From NCBI GenBank assembly GCA_021234155.1, contig JAJEKV010000012.1, positions 10,072,448-10,136,447 of the forward strand: 64,000 nt of DNA, written 5' to 3'. Positions within the stretch are counted from its first letter, which is position 1. Each line of letters starts with the position of its first letter. Below are positions 19,560 through 32,200 of this stretch, one piece after another. The translations under genes were made by a program, and so were the position numbers. Source of the stretch: Isoetes taiwanensis. Lineage: Eukaryota > Streptophyta > Lycopodiopsida > Isoetales > Isoetaceae. Under the pieces are notes generated by a model. That model was not told where the DNA came from and did no database searches. It was given only the letters and a program-made list of their open reading frames with translations.

Positions 19560-20530
19560 TGTTGCTATAATTTGCTTATTGATGGCAAAATGATGAATGA
19601 GAAGATATGGAAAAACTAGACTCAGAGCAGACTAGAATTGGGTATGGATTCTGGTTCAAATTGGCATGACCCTATGCAAAAACAAGAGAAAATATTCAAC
19701 AAAAAAAATACTAGGAAAAATATAGAGATATGCGAGGAAATTGAATATAATATGATACAATAGTAGAGTACAAGGAGGTGAGTTCAATGGGCGAGCCAAA
19801 AATACAAAAATAGAAGCTACAAGGTGCAAGACAAGCATTGAACTAGAATACCGAATCACATGCTGAAGGCTCCTTTATATATTAGCAAAGGGGTCCGTCT
19901 TTTGCAATAATGCAGGTGGGAGAACTCTAAAGAATATTTCGAAAGTTTTTGGAAGATTCTCAACAAATATATATATGACTTTCTGGAAGGTTTTCAGTCT
20001 ATTCCATAATATTCTTGTATAGACATGGGTGACGACTGTATATGTATAATTTATGTACGACCGTCAAAGAAATTTTTAGTGGCCTCGGCGGGCTATTTGG
20101 CCTCGAATCATCTATTCTAGCAAAATCCGCTGGCCGGCCTGAGTAGAAAGAGTTAGCTATGTAGAGATGTAGATTCGCCATTTCGTAGCACAAATTGATA
20201 GATAAAGGATTGGAATCGCCAATTCATTATTTTGTAATTTGGGATACCTAGTAATATATTGGCCTTTCAAGTTCCATAGATGAAGGATACTAGCTAACAA
20301 AATGGCCATTTTTTGCATAGGACCATTCCCTAGAGAATAACGACATTGCTATATCCTTAAGAATTTTTATTAGAGCCTATACTTACTTACAAATGTATTA
20401 ATAGTAGATGATGACTTTTGGGAAACAAATATTTTTGAACTCTGATGGCAAAGGACTCTGCTTCTTTGGGTCTATTAACATATAACTTGAGTTGCTAGAT
20501 TTATGTGAGCATATTATTTAAGGTGTTAGA
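19560..20530. other. intergenic, no gene recognised
   Basis: AT-rich, no supported ORF, repeat or RNA gene. Confidence 0.4.
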
Positions 20531-21119
20531 ATCGAATTATTAGCATCGATCCGAGCCCTTGGATCGTTATTCTGGGATGGGACGAGCATGTGGCTCGTTA
20601 TCGGCGTCTTCTCACAACAGCATCTCTTTCCTTGTCCATTGCTTCCCTCCCTACTTTTCCTTGTCCACAATACCTTCCCCTGTCCATGTTACCTTCTCGT
20701 GGCAGATTTCTGGTTCGGCTTCTCTACTGGATCGCTTCTCCATATTGTCATTTCAGCACTCTTCATGGCGAGGTTTTTCTTGGGCATCCTTTGGCAGCAG
20801 GCATGCTTAGGAGGAGCATACTTTTGTCAGTTAGATATGCATGCTGGCAGTGTTTCGGATTTAGCTCCTGGCTCTTTATTGCCGTAATTCTAACCACGAT
20901 TCTTGGTTATCTATGATATGTATTGTTGTTGCTATCTGCATGTGCTCATATCCTCTATGGAGGTCTATGGCAACGACATGCATGGTTAGGAGGAGCAATC
21001 TTGTAAGAGGGATATGCATTTTTAGCGATGTGCACTTTTGGGAGTTGGATCGAATTCTTCTTCTGTTCTGTGGTTATGGCAGCATTGTCTATGATTGATT
21101 GCATTTGGGGACATAGTTT

Positions 21120-21262
21120 ACGGTTATAATCTGTTATTATTCCGTTCATATCATGCATTCCTTGCTGCTTGTTTGTTCTGTCATTATTTCAGTTCATATC
21201 ATGCATTCCTTGCTGCTTGTTTGATCTGTCATTATTTCAGTTCATATCATGCATGCCTTGCT
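21120..21262 (+). repeat. 51-bp tandem repeat, about 2.8 copies
   Basis: The phrase TCATATCATGCATTCCTTGC, then TGCTTGTTTGATCTGTCATT and ATTTCAGT, recurs at 21149, 21199 and 21242 with few changes. Confidence 0.8.
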
Positions 21263-23191
21263 GCTTGCGTAATCCCTTCCATGTCAGCATGTGTTTGCTT
21301 CCCATCTCCTTGAAGTCTAATGTTCGGATATCATCTGGATATGGTATCTCGTCTGCACAGGATAGGGCATTCATTGGCATCTGATGTTTACCTGCAGTGC
21401 ACCGGGGGATCAATCTCGCAGCCTCCCAACAAAATCTAGATTCACAGGGCGATCGTACTAAGTTATCTAATTTTTTACTTAGAGTTTATGGGGTTCGACA
21501 ATTCCGCAGCCCCTTCACCAATTTCCACATTCTGCTCAGATTTTTCCACTTTCTGTTTGACTCCAGCATGCCACCGCTTCTGTCTATCTGCTTATGGGTT
21601 AAACCACAGTGCTTTTTCTGGTTTTTACTCAGTTTCTGCTCCCATTTTCTGTTTTCTCTGTTTTGCTTTGAAAATCAGCCCCCCAGTCGCCCCTGTTCTC
21701 TAAAATCTTTTCCCTTGCCATGCCGATCTCTCTGATTCTACCTGGTTCTACAAAATCGGCCTCTTGCCCTGCATGTTTGCCCTCCCGGATCTCCTCCCCT
21801 ATTCAGTTTGCTCTTCCCCTGTTAGCTCCGCGCAGCCGCCTCCTTGCCCTAAAGCGGTTCGACCAGGTTTTTTTTGGTTTACAACATTGGTTTTTTTAAG
21901 TGTAAATTTTGTCTAGCTCCATGATTATTACTTCCCTTATAACAATAACTTTGTTTTGATTACCATTCTCCTTCCCTTGACTGACTCTAGTTACAGGTGC
22001 CTATCATACTTCCCTTGGCAAACTTTAGTTCAGTGCCTATCCTGCTTTTAACCATAGTTTCCTACATCGGTTTTTAGGCGATATTCTCTTTCTCATCATT
22101 GATGTTCCTGCTTTTTCGTTTTTATTCCTTTTGATATCTTCTTGTACCATGGTATTCATTTCGACCTCCCGGTCCGCGTACGGGCTTAGCTTCGCCGATC
22201 ATCCTCATCTTTAGGGCAATTTTTCATGGTTCTCAATTACTTATGGCAATCTTTTTCCTATGAGGTTGTCTGGATGGGTGTTATTTTGGACGATTTTTCT
22301 GCACATCTTCCTGGTCTGCCATCTACTTATTCAAGATATTGTTTTCATACATGATTTGCGTTTGCTAACTTTCGTTCAGTTGGGGTTTCGGTTGCCGAAC
22401 TTGCCTTTAGGCTCTGGGTTAGTACATGCCACTTACCCATCTGTAACTACATACCATTCCCTTCGCTTTGACAAGTTTATTCTAGACCATTGCTCTAGGG
22501 GATTTGTCATGCAATTTGGTTAGATAGATACCCGACATCACTATTATTCGAACCTTGTTCATGGGGCTTGGGAATTGTATTTGCATTTAATTAGGTGCTC
22601 AGTATCTCACCATTCACATTTTTGCTTATTGGAATCCTTCTATTCTATTATCTGCATGCTCATTTACAAATATTCATTTGACCCCTTCTTATCTAAGTCC
22701 CTCTTGCTTCTCTAAAGTTGATCCTCTATTTGACACCCTATGTTTCTCAACCCATTAAATTAATGCATCCATTTCGTTCTTTTGAATTTATTGTGGTATT
22801 TTTATATTTAAAGCGTATCTTTGTTTTTCAGTCTATAGCTTGTGGGTTTGTATCCTCAACCTCACCAATCCAAAATATTTAGGGTTTGCAAATGGTCATT
22901 TTCAATTGTAGTGGTGCTCCTTCAATGTTCTTCTATAGGTATCTCTGGTTGGATGCACGGGAGGGGTTAGCGCACTACTTTTCATTCTAGACTTGGAGTT
23001 CTATCTTGAGCTTGGGATTTCGATTTGACCTTGATTCACCTTGATGCCGTCTTTGCTCTCTCCACTCTGCCTTCCACACAACCGTCCTGCCCATAACCAT
23101 CTCCACTATTTTGTCAACCTAGCCCACTTCGATCACTTTCCGGCCCATTTATAGTGACATCACAGCTTCCTCTTCTCGGTTTTGCCTCCAA

Positions 23192-23378
<187 letters not shown>

Positions 23379-26300
23379 CTATTGTCGTTCCATTTAAGGC
23401 TTTTTTGAGACATTTTCTGTTCCATTCAAGTATTTTGCGACATGTTTTCCATCTCTTTGTTATTTGTGGCTAAATTTTTTATATGTATATTATGTATTTG
23501 GGTTTGGACATATACTTGGATTTGAATATTTGGGGTCGCGTTTAAGACTTTTTCTTCTTTTTTGGCATGATCATCTGGAAGCTCTAGTGTTTGTTGGTTC
23601 CTTTGTTCACTTTATTAACACAATTATTTTGTGGCTTCGCGAAGTTGCATTTTCTGTTCTTGAAAATGGGTGACGTGTTATGTTGTTAGGTGGGTTTTCC
23701 ATTTTGTACGGACTCGGCACATGTTTTATTGCTTATATAGCACCAAATTTATAGATTTGGGTGATCCTTTGTTTATGTTAGCTTCACTTTGTGACATTCG
23801 CAGTAGGCTTCTCTTTCCGTGCATAGCTTTACTCACAATATGTAGCATTATATACTCATTGTGTTTTCATTTCCTTTAACATGTACATTCCCTCGTTGGC
23901 TTTCTTATTACAGACCATCTGTACGGCACTAGCTTTGCTAACAATATGTCCTTCTCCGTGGTCATTCTACCATATGGCTAACCTCCTAGCACTCCACTGG
24001 GACCTCGCCACTGTTGACTTTCGTTTCCTCGTTCTCTTGGCCATAACCTCACCTTGACTTTGGCCTCACATTTGACATAAACTGCTTGTGCATAGCCATC
24101 CTACTTTCTTCAAACTTCAGCCTCATTTTATTGATCCACGATGTGGTCCAAATTTAACTTCAATCTCATCTCCCTTGACCTTCCTCTTGAGTTGTATTGA
24201 CATGCACTTCTACCTCAACCTCTTCCTATTATCAGTGCTATTCCTATTGCAGCATCTATTCCCGTTCCTCAATGTCGTATTATTTTCCTTTTGACATCTC
24301 ATTTAACACTATCATTTCTCTTTTATTAAACATTCACATATTGTTTAAAAAATGCGTTGCATTGCATTTTTTGTCGCCAGCACGTCCTATTTGGCAAGTT
24401 CTAGTTTGGCATCGTGTTCTTGAAGTTCTTTTCCATTCTAAGTTTTTTCGGCGCTATCATTATACGTCATTGGCATATTTGCTATTTTCTGGATATGATG
24501 CATATTGTGTTTGGCCCTCCATTGTGATTTTGCGACATGGGTTTCTATTGGATCATTTTTCATTTTTATGTTTATCTTTATCTCGATGGGGAGTATCTTA
24601 AGTTATTGTACACAAGGTATTATATTGGGCGCATTCTAATTTTGTGCATTGGGTTAGTTCTGCATGCTTCTAGTTATCTCGGGAACTCCATTTCTAGCTG
24701 TCTATTGAGAGCTTTTTGCACTTATAGTAGATCTTTTTTTTTCTTTTTTTTTTTTTTTTGGATTTGGCACTCTCTTCTTAGTCCTCCATGGGATTGTAAA
24801 GCACATGCATATCCCGATTTTTCATATTATTCTATCGTTATTAGGATTTCATGTCGTCATTTGCATCACTTGTCATACGGCTAACCTCCTTACCTTCCCC
24901 CCTCATCCTGCACTTTTGGCTCCCATCTCTTCTATGTCTGTCACCTTGCCTTTGACGCAGACCCTCCATTTTACTCTTCATGCGACAATAGCCATCTTAT
25001 CTGTCTCTCGTCTTGAGCCTCTTTATGTCTGCCACCTTTAACTTTACCTCATCCCTTGTTTCTCTCAATGCTGCTTATTCCATTTGTTTAGGGTGCCTAT
25101 ATTTGGTCATCTCTGGGCAGATCTTTCGTATAACAGGCATCTAACTCGACTCGACCTTGTCCATTGTTTTCGTCATACTCCTCGTCTTCGAGCTTATGTT
25201 CAGAGTCCTTAACCTTCCTCTTGACTTTGTGCTCTCATGTCTGCGACTTCTGCCTCAACCTCAACCTCGTCCCTCGTTCTATTTGTGAGAATTGAAGCTG
25301 GGTGCAGCTCATCATGCTATCTATTTTGCGGTTTGCTACTTGGCTTTCTCTGCATCTAAATTCTATTGAGTTTTTTCTAAATTATTAGAACTACTGGGAC
25401 TTCTTGTGGCTTGGAGTTTCGATGATTGGGGGCATTTATTCCTAACTTTTCAGGCATTTTTGCATGGTCCTCAGTTACTTATGAAAGTGTTTTCCTATGA
25501 GGTTGTTCTAATGTGTGTCGTTCAGTTGGTTTGCAATTTCTTTAGGATGATACGCGAGCATTTGTCATTTTAACTTATGGGGGCATTCGCATGGTTTTAC
25601 CTTGATCATTAGCGGGTTTTTCATAGGGTACGTTTTTGCACATGTATATTGTTTTTAGAATATGCGGTGAATTTAACTCTGCTAGCCTGACCAGACCTTC
25701 GCTCTCTTAATATTCACCTTCACTCTCCTATTCTTGTTCCAGACCATTTCGCAGACTTTATGCACCTCTTTGCTAGGTACCATTTTTTGATGCCAACCTC
25801 ATTTTGCTTCTTGACTTTCCTCGTGACTTTTGACTTTGCGCTAATCTGTCTGCCCCCTCTAACTTTACCTCATCTCTCCTCTAACTTTACCTCATCCCTC
25901 GTCTCTATAAATGCTGCTTATTTTATTTATTTAGTGTGCCTATGGCACTTGCCCTCATTGCCTCTTTTACCTGGGCCTTACTCTCACCTTTTTCAATTCA
26001 CACTTCGACCTTTTTTGTTTTTTCATAACCTTTCTTTGCTTAGTCCACGATGTGCTCCGACTGTACCTTCAATCTCTTTTCCCCTTTTGACCTTCCTTAA
26101 CCTTGGGGGCATCTAGTCATGGCTTTTGGCATGTGGTATTATTTTTCTTTTCCATATTGCATTTGACACTGTCGTTTCCTTTTTCTTTAACTCGTTCATA
26201 TTATTTCCAACATGGGTTGTATTGCATTTTTTGTCGAAAGCACGTTCTCTTTGGCAAATTATAGTTTGTTTTCGTGTTCTTGAAGTTATTTTTTATGGTT

Positions 26301-26481
26301 TTACCTCATTTGCATTTTGGTATTTGGCCTTCTGCGTCCTGCATTTGGCAGTCCATTGAGTTTTCTGGCGTGGATTTATATGGGACGAGTTCTAGTTTTT
26401 GCATTGTGCTTTTATACTCATTCTATTGTTTTGTTTATTGTTTTTGCACATGTGTTTCTGTTCATGCATACCTTATTGTTG

Positions 26482-27831
26482 TCCACCCTCGGGTGTTGCT
26501 ATATTCTATTTCTACACCTGTATGGTGATACCTTATTCCCCACCTGTGGGTGGTGCTGTTTATTTCCACCCTGATGGTGATGCAAATTTCTGTTTATCAT
26601 GTTTTTTTCTTCCACCCACTGGGTGACCTTTTTCTCCACCCTCTGGGTGATGCTATCTTCTCTTTTTTCATGTATTGTTGCTTTTTTCCTCATTCCTCAT
26701 CACTCACATCGATTTGAGTGCTTGTTGTTGTGCAGCTTGCCGCTTCACCGTCGTGCACGTTCTTGTTCTCCTTAACCACTAATAGGTGCTTTCTATATAT
26801 TCCAATTATTCTCGCTCTCGCGGTCGTTGGCGCTCCTCTTCTTCTCACTCTCGCTACATGCTTCGCGACCCGACTCATCACTTGGAGGTTTCGCGTCCTT
26901 GGCTCGTCAATCTACCTCTCGTCAGGCCCACGCCCCCGCACCTTTTTTCTCCTTCTGCCTCAGCATGTACGCTCTATTATGTTCGTGCATATAGTCTCTC
27001 CCTCTCGCTATGTAGTTTGCGATGTTGCTCGACATTTCGATGTTTCCCGTCAGCTGGGCTTGTAGGTAAGGAAGTTCTCTGGTAGTCGGCCGATTTTGTG
27101 TCCTTTGCGAGTCCCTTCCCAGAATAGCATCGATCCGAGCCCTCGGATCGTTATTCTGGGATGGGACGAGCAGCTATATATGTGCTCATCCTTCTTGTGG
27201 CTCGTTATCGGCGTCTTCTCACAACATCATCTCTTTCCTTGTCCATTGCTTCCCACCCTACCTGCCCTTGTATGTTATCTTGAGTTCGTCTATTATTTAT
27301 ATGTTTTTGTTCAGTTTTGACCACCCGTTGGGTGATGCTTAAATTATTTTCTACCCCAAGGGTGATGTTATCTATATTTTTCCCACCCGTTGGGTGATGC
27401 TCGATGATCTCCACCTGTTGGTGATGCTAATTTTTCTTTTTCCACCTCTCGGTGCTGTTTTCTATATATGTTTGTTTACAGTTCCTAACATCTAACGGGT
27501 GACTTTTCATCTATTTTTTGGTTCATGCACTCTTTGTTGTTGTCCACCTTAGGTGTTGCTATAATAATGTTTTCTTTTTTCGGCATTATGCCGCATTATT
27601 CTCCACCTGCGAGTGATGCTGTTTATTTTCACCTCGAGGGTGACGCATATTTCTTTTCACATGATTGTTATCCACCCGTTGGGTGACGCTTTTCTCCACC
27701 CTATGGGTGATGCTATCTCCACCTGCGGGTGATACTGTTTATTTCCACCTCGAGGGTGACACATATTTCTTTTTACATAATTGTTCTCCGCCCGTTGGGT
27801 GATGCTGTTCTCCACCCTATTGGGTGATGCT
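26482..27831 (+). repeat. array of about 20 short hairpin motifs
   Basis: The motif is CCACCC-loop-GGGTGATGCT (for example CCACCCGTTGGGTGATGCT at 27321). Five copies lie in 26482-26652 and about fifteen in 27321-27831, at irregular 15-60 bp spacing in T-rich sequence. The CACCY and RGGTG arms pair, while the loop varies (GTT, ACT, TCT, TAT, TATT, CGA). Some changes look paired: CACCT with AGGTG at 27544, CACCC with GGGTG elsewhere. Confidence 0.75.
27115..27164. repeat. two-stage inverted repeat at the unit junction
   Basis: TCCCAGAATA pairs with TATTCTGGGA, and inside it CGATCCGA pairs with TCGGATCG around a GCCC loop. The hairpin spans exactly the join between one repeat unit's end and the next unit's start. 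Confidence 0.75.
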
Positions 27832-28012
27832 CTCTTTTTCTGCTACATGTTTAATTTTCTCTAATCATTCACGGGTGTTTTTTAGAGTTCTTTGTGTTGC
27901 TTGTAGGTTTTACGCCATCTTCCGAGGTCCTGCTTTTTTCGGCTTCACCATCGACCCATCTCCTTTGGTTCTCCAGGCAACACATTCAAGGTTGCTGGCG
28001 ACCATTTCTCAT

Positions 28013-28070
28013 TAGGGTTTTCCTCGAAAACCCGAAAGGGCGGGGTTTTTTATCCCGATGAGAAGTTGTC
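28013..28070 (+). repeat. conserved hairpin core, copy 2
   Basis: Second copy of the core at 19145-19204, with GGGTTTTC-CTC-GAAAACCC and then GAAAGGGCGGGGTTTTTT. Confidence 0.6.
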
Positions 28071-28240
28071 GCCATTACCCTTCTATACTGCCTGTGCACA
28101 TTTCTTTTGTTTCTGGGGTAGCCCGATATTGTTCCTATGGTCGGCTACCCCTCTCTATTCTTCAAACATTGTATACTGCTGCTGTGATGAATGACAAGCC
28201 TACGACCGGTTTTGTGTCCTTTGCGAGTCCCTTCCCAGAA

Positions 28241-29040
28241 TGGTAGATTGCCATCGAAATTTGTTGTTTGTCTAAATTTGGCCGCTTCAAGCACTAATGT
28301 CATTTCAGACTTTTCTTCAACAACTAAATTACATAAGGAATGGCCATTTCACTTCACTTAGAAAAAAATATAAGGTGCTTGAAATCTTCTCTGACAGTCA
28401 TCAAAGTATGACATTAGTTGCCGTTTATATGTTGCCTCTCAAGGAGATTATGATCATATGATTTGCGGTATGTATACCTAAATTGTAACAAATGGGTTTT
28501 ATATCTCTCATTAATGGCAATGCTTGTTAGTCAGAAAAATGCAACAATTTTTTTTGTCATGCCACATTGACAATATCCTATTGGATATATGATGCACATA
28601 CCAGAACAACATTGTTTTGCTGGGTCCTGCCTCTACCCACCTTACATTGAATGCAACTTTGGATGCCCTCGAACTCGAGACATATATTTGTTCTAGGATT
28701 GGTGTGTTAACCACTGGATAAAATGCTGAGACGAAGTCGTCCATTGAACACAAACTCATTTACAAAATTGTCAAGAAACTGCATGTGGATTTTACCCTCG
28801 AGCTCCACCTGCAAGCAAAAATAAAGCAAGAACAGTGCATTAAAAGGGCTTCTACTCCAGCCATGTTTGAAATGTCGTCAAGAAGCTGTTTAACACGCAT
28901 GATACATGTCAGAAATTTCTACCCTCAAGCAAGTAATCTGCAAGGTAAAGATCATGTGCGGCCAAAAAGTTCTACAATCATGGCCTTCCATGCAGAATAT
29001 ACATTGGAATATACCCGATCTAACCACTTGGTGCAATGAA
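28241..29040. other. upstream flank of UPF2, no gene recognised
   Basis: No ORF here resembles a known protein. It is bounded on the left by the T-rich repeat and on the right by the UPF2 5' region, so the UPF2 promoter probably lies in its right part. Confidence 0.4.
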
Positions 29041-29110
29041 CTGAAACACAAACTTTAGTATGCAAATAATCAAAACTGAAACACAAACTTTATATGCCAA
29101 TAATCAAAAC
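29041..29110 (+). repeat. duplicated 37-bp block upstream of UPF2
   Basis: CTGAAACACAAACTTTA followed by ATGC.AATAATCAAAA occurs twice in tandem, about 100-160 bp before the chosen UPF2 ATG, in its promoter or 5' UTR. Confidence 0.7.
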
Positions 29111-29201
29111 GTGCTTTTTGCTAGTTTCCACGTGGATGCTGAGTCATTTATTTCTTGCTGATGTTTGTGCGCCCAACCCTATCAAAGGTCTGGCTTCCGG
29201 A

Positions 29202-32200
29202 ATGGTGAGAAAGGAGAAGCCTGGCGATAGTCCGGGAGATCGAGATATGGATTCAGATCCTCATCAACAGCAGCAACAAGATGTAAAATTTCAGAAGGAG
29301 ACTAAGCATGGCAAGCAAAACGGTAGCAATGCTGACCCCGAGGGGGAGCTTCGTAACAAAGACGAGGATGAGGTAAGTTTGTTTTTGTCATAATTTTAAT
29401 TCAGCTGCAGAGACCAGATTACGGCATAAATTCTACAAGGGACATGGTTTTGTCAGTCTCACTATATGTAGCTTGATTTTGGAATGCATTGAGTTCTCCT
29501 GTGTTTAATTTCGACTGATAATCATCGTTCATGAAGCCCATACTTTATGCTGTTAGCAATTGACAAGGATGCATGCCATTAAAGGGAAGAACAGTGGTCT
29601 TATGATGAATTTACAATTTGTGGATGATGAATCTACAGGCACGCCTAGAAGAGCTGAAAAGGTCAGCAGAAGCAAAGCGCATACTACGTCAAACAAATTT
29701 AGTAGCGGAAAGACCTGGTATTTTCTCGTCTTTAATGGGGGTGTAAATTTAGTTCCTATGCATATCCAGTTTCGAGATTGAGATATTTGCCTTTTTATCA
29801 AATTTTCAGATGCAATGTTTTTCAGAAGCTTGGACTCCAGCATTAGGCGTAATACTGCAGTGATCAAAAAGTTAAAGCAGATCAATGAAGAGCAACGAGA
29901 AGGGCTCTTGGAGGAGTTGAGATCTGTTAATTTAAGCAAATTTGTCACTGAGGCGGTTACTGCAATATGTGATGTGAAGCTCAAAGCCTCTGATATTAAT
30001 GCAGCCGTACAGGTTGTAAAATTACAGATATTTGCTCAGCTTGTTATTCTCTATATAATGGTGATACTTAATGCAGGTTTGCTCCTTGCTGCATCAAAGA
30101 TACAAGGATTTCTCACCAAACCTTATCCAGGGCCTCTTGAAAATGTTTGTTCCTGGAAAAGGGGCTGATGATGGTGAAGCTGCAGATCGTAGTTCACGAG
30201 CTATTAGAAAGCGAAGCACTCTGCGGCTATTAATGGAACTGTATTATTGTGGCGTCTTCGAGGATGCTTCAGTCTTTATAAGCATCATAAAGGATCTTAC
30301 TAATACAGAACACTTGCGCGACAGAGAATTGACCCAGACAAACTTATCACTGCTTGTAAGTTTTGCACGCCAGGGCAGAGTGTTTCTTGGATTGCCCCTT
30401 GCAAACCAAGATCCACAAGATGAAGTAAGTCTACCACCTTTGGCAAAGGTTTTCCATTTGGTCTAGAATGCATGCTCTTCTTGGCCCTTGTGTTTATCAT
30501 GCAATGTATGTTGACTTCTGTGATTTTTTGCTCCTTTATGATCTTCATGGCAGCCACATAAAGTTCTTTATCTCTGTGTGGTGAAAAGATTTCTAATACC
30601 ATCGAAAATGTGTACTGGAAGTTATTGAGATCTCTTTCCTTATTGAGGATTGCCATGTAGAGGCCATGCCATGTTTGGATGTGTTCATTCTTGCATTGTG
30701 AAGTATTATATTAGGTCATCAGATCTTGTAGCATGGTCATGCCAGAAGCTGATCACAGTATTTATAGCTTTTCTCTGATTAACTTCAAGCGTTGCTTTCA
30801 TCTATGACGTATGGCAAACTAAGGAAGATGCAAAATTTAATTTACGTTCCTCATTTGTATTTAGTTGTATAAGGAGCTAAACATAACTGTAGAGCAAAAG
30901 AAGTTGCTGAAAAAGATGTTCCAGTCATTTTTTGATGCTGCTATTGATCTCCTGCAGTCAGAGCACACAGTAAGTTTTTCCTATGCAGACACATGTCTTT
31001 GTGTACATTAGGCATTTCGATGTATTTAGCATTAAGTCCACTTGTCTGCAGGCTTTGCGGCAAATGGAGCATGAGAATGCTCGGATGTTGAATGCAAAGG
31101 GGGAATTAAGTGAAGAGAATGCATCAGCATATGAGAAGCTGCGAAAATCCTATGATCATCTTTTCCGGAATGTTTCCTCGTGAGTAGCTTACAAGCATAT
31201 CCTGCAGTAGTTGCACTTATGCATGTAAGAGATTGATAAATCCACATGAAAGAATTAGGAAACTAGTTGCCAATATCTAAATATCTAACTCGTCGTCATC
31301 TACATTCCCATTTAGTAAAAATGTGGAGCATAGGTTCATGCACTGGCGTACTTGCAAATGGAACATATTATCACGTCGCTTAAGATGCTGCAATGCTAGT
31401 TTTTACAGAGAGTTTTCACGATATGAAATACAGCTAGTACCTTAGATTTTTGTGTATGCTCTGCAGATTGTTTTCTGCCCTCCATAAATCGAATTTCGTG
31501 CATGTAGTATCTTATAACTGTTCTTGCAGACTACTTTATAATCCCTTTGCTTATGTTCTAACGCTGTTGTTCAGCTTGGCTGAAGCCATGGATGCTCAAC
31601 CGCCAACAATGCCTGAAGATGGCCACACTACTCGGGTTGTAACAGGTGACGAAGGCACACTTCAAAATGCTGGGAAGGATGGGAATGCACCAGAGCCAAT
31701 TTGGGATGATGAGGATACTCGATCCTTTTATGAGAGCCTTCCTGACCTTAGGTGCATATAAGCTTTTTTAACCTTTTATTACTAAAAATGTATTTATTTT
31801 TGTGTCACCATCCAAAATCTTGCATTCACAGACGAATAGTTTCATTTCACCTCATTAGTAGTCTCTCATGTCTGCACATGGAGTGGAAAAATAAGCATGG
31901 TTTGGTACATAACATTGTTCATTACAGCATGTACATTTCCATGCTGTGGTTGATAAATTAATTAATGATGTTTGAGAAATGCATAGAAATTTATCCTAAG
32001 ATTTGCCAAAATGCAATGGGCAAGACCAGGGGAAATCGGCGTAGTTAGGAGAGGATGGACCTAAATTCTTAAAACAAGTTTGTATTATCCTCATTAATAT
32101 CACAGCACCCCAGAAGCAAGTGAAAGTTAAATTGGAAGCATTCACTGGGTTTGGAAGGCTATAGGGCACTACATTTTCCTAGCCAGTGTCAAGCTAGGCT

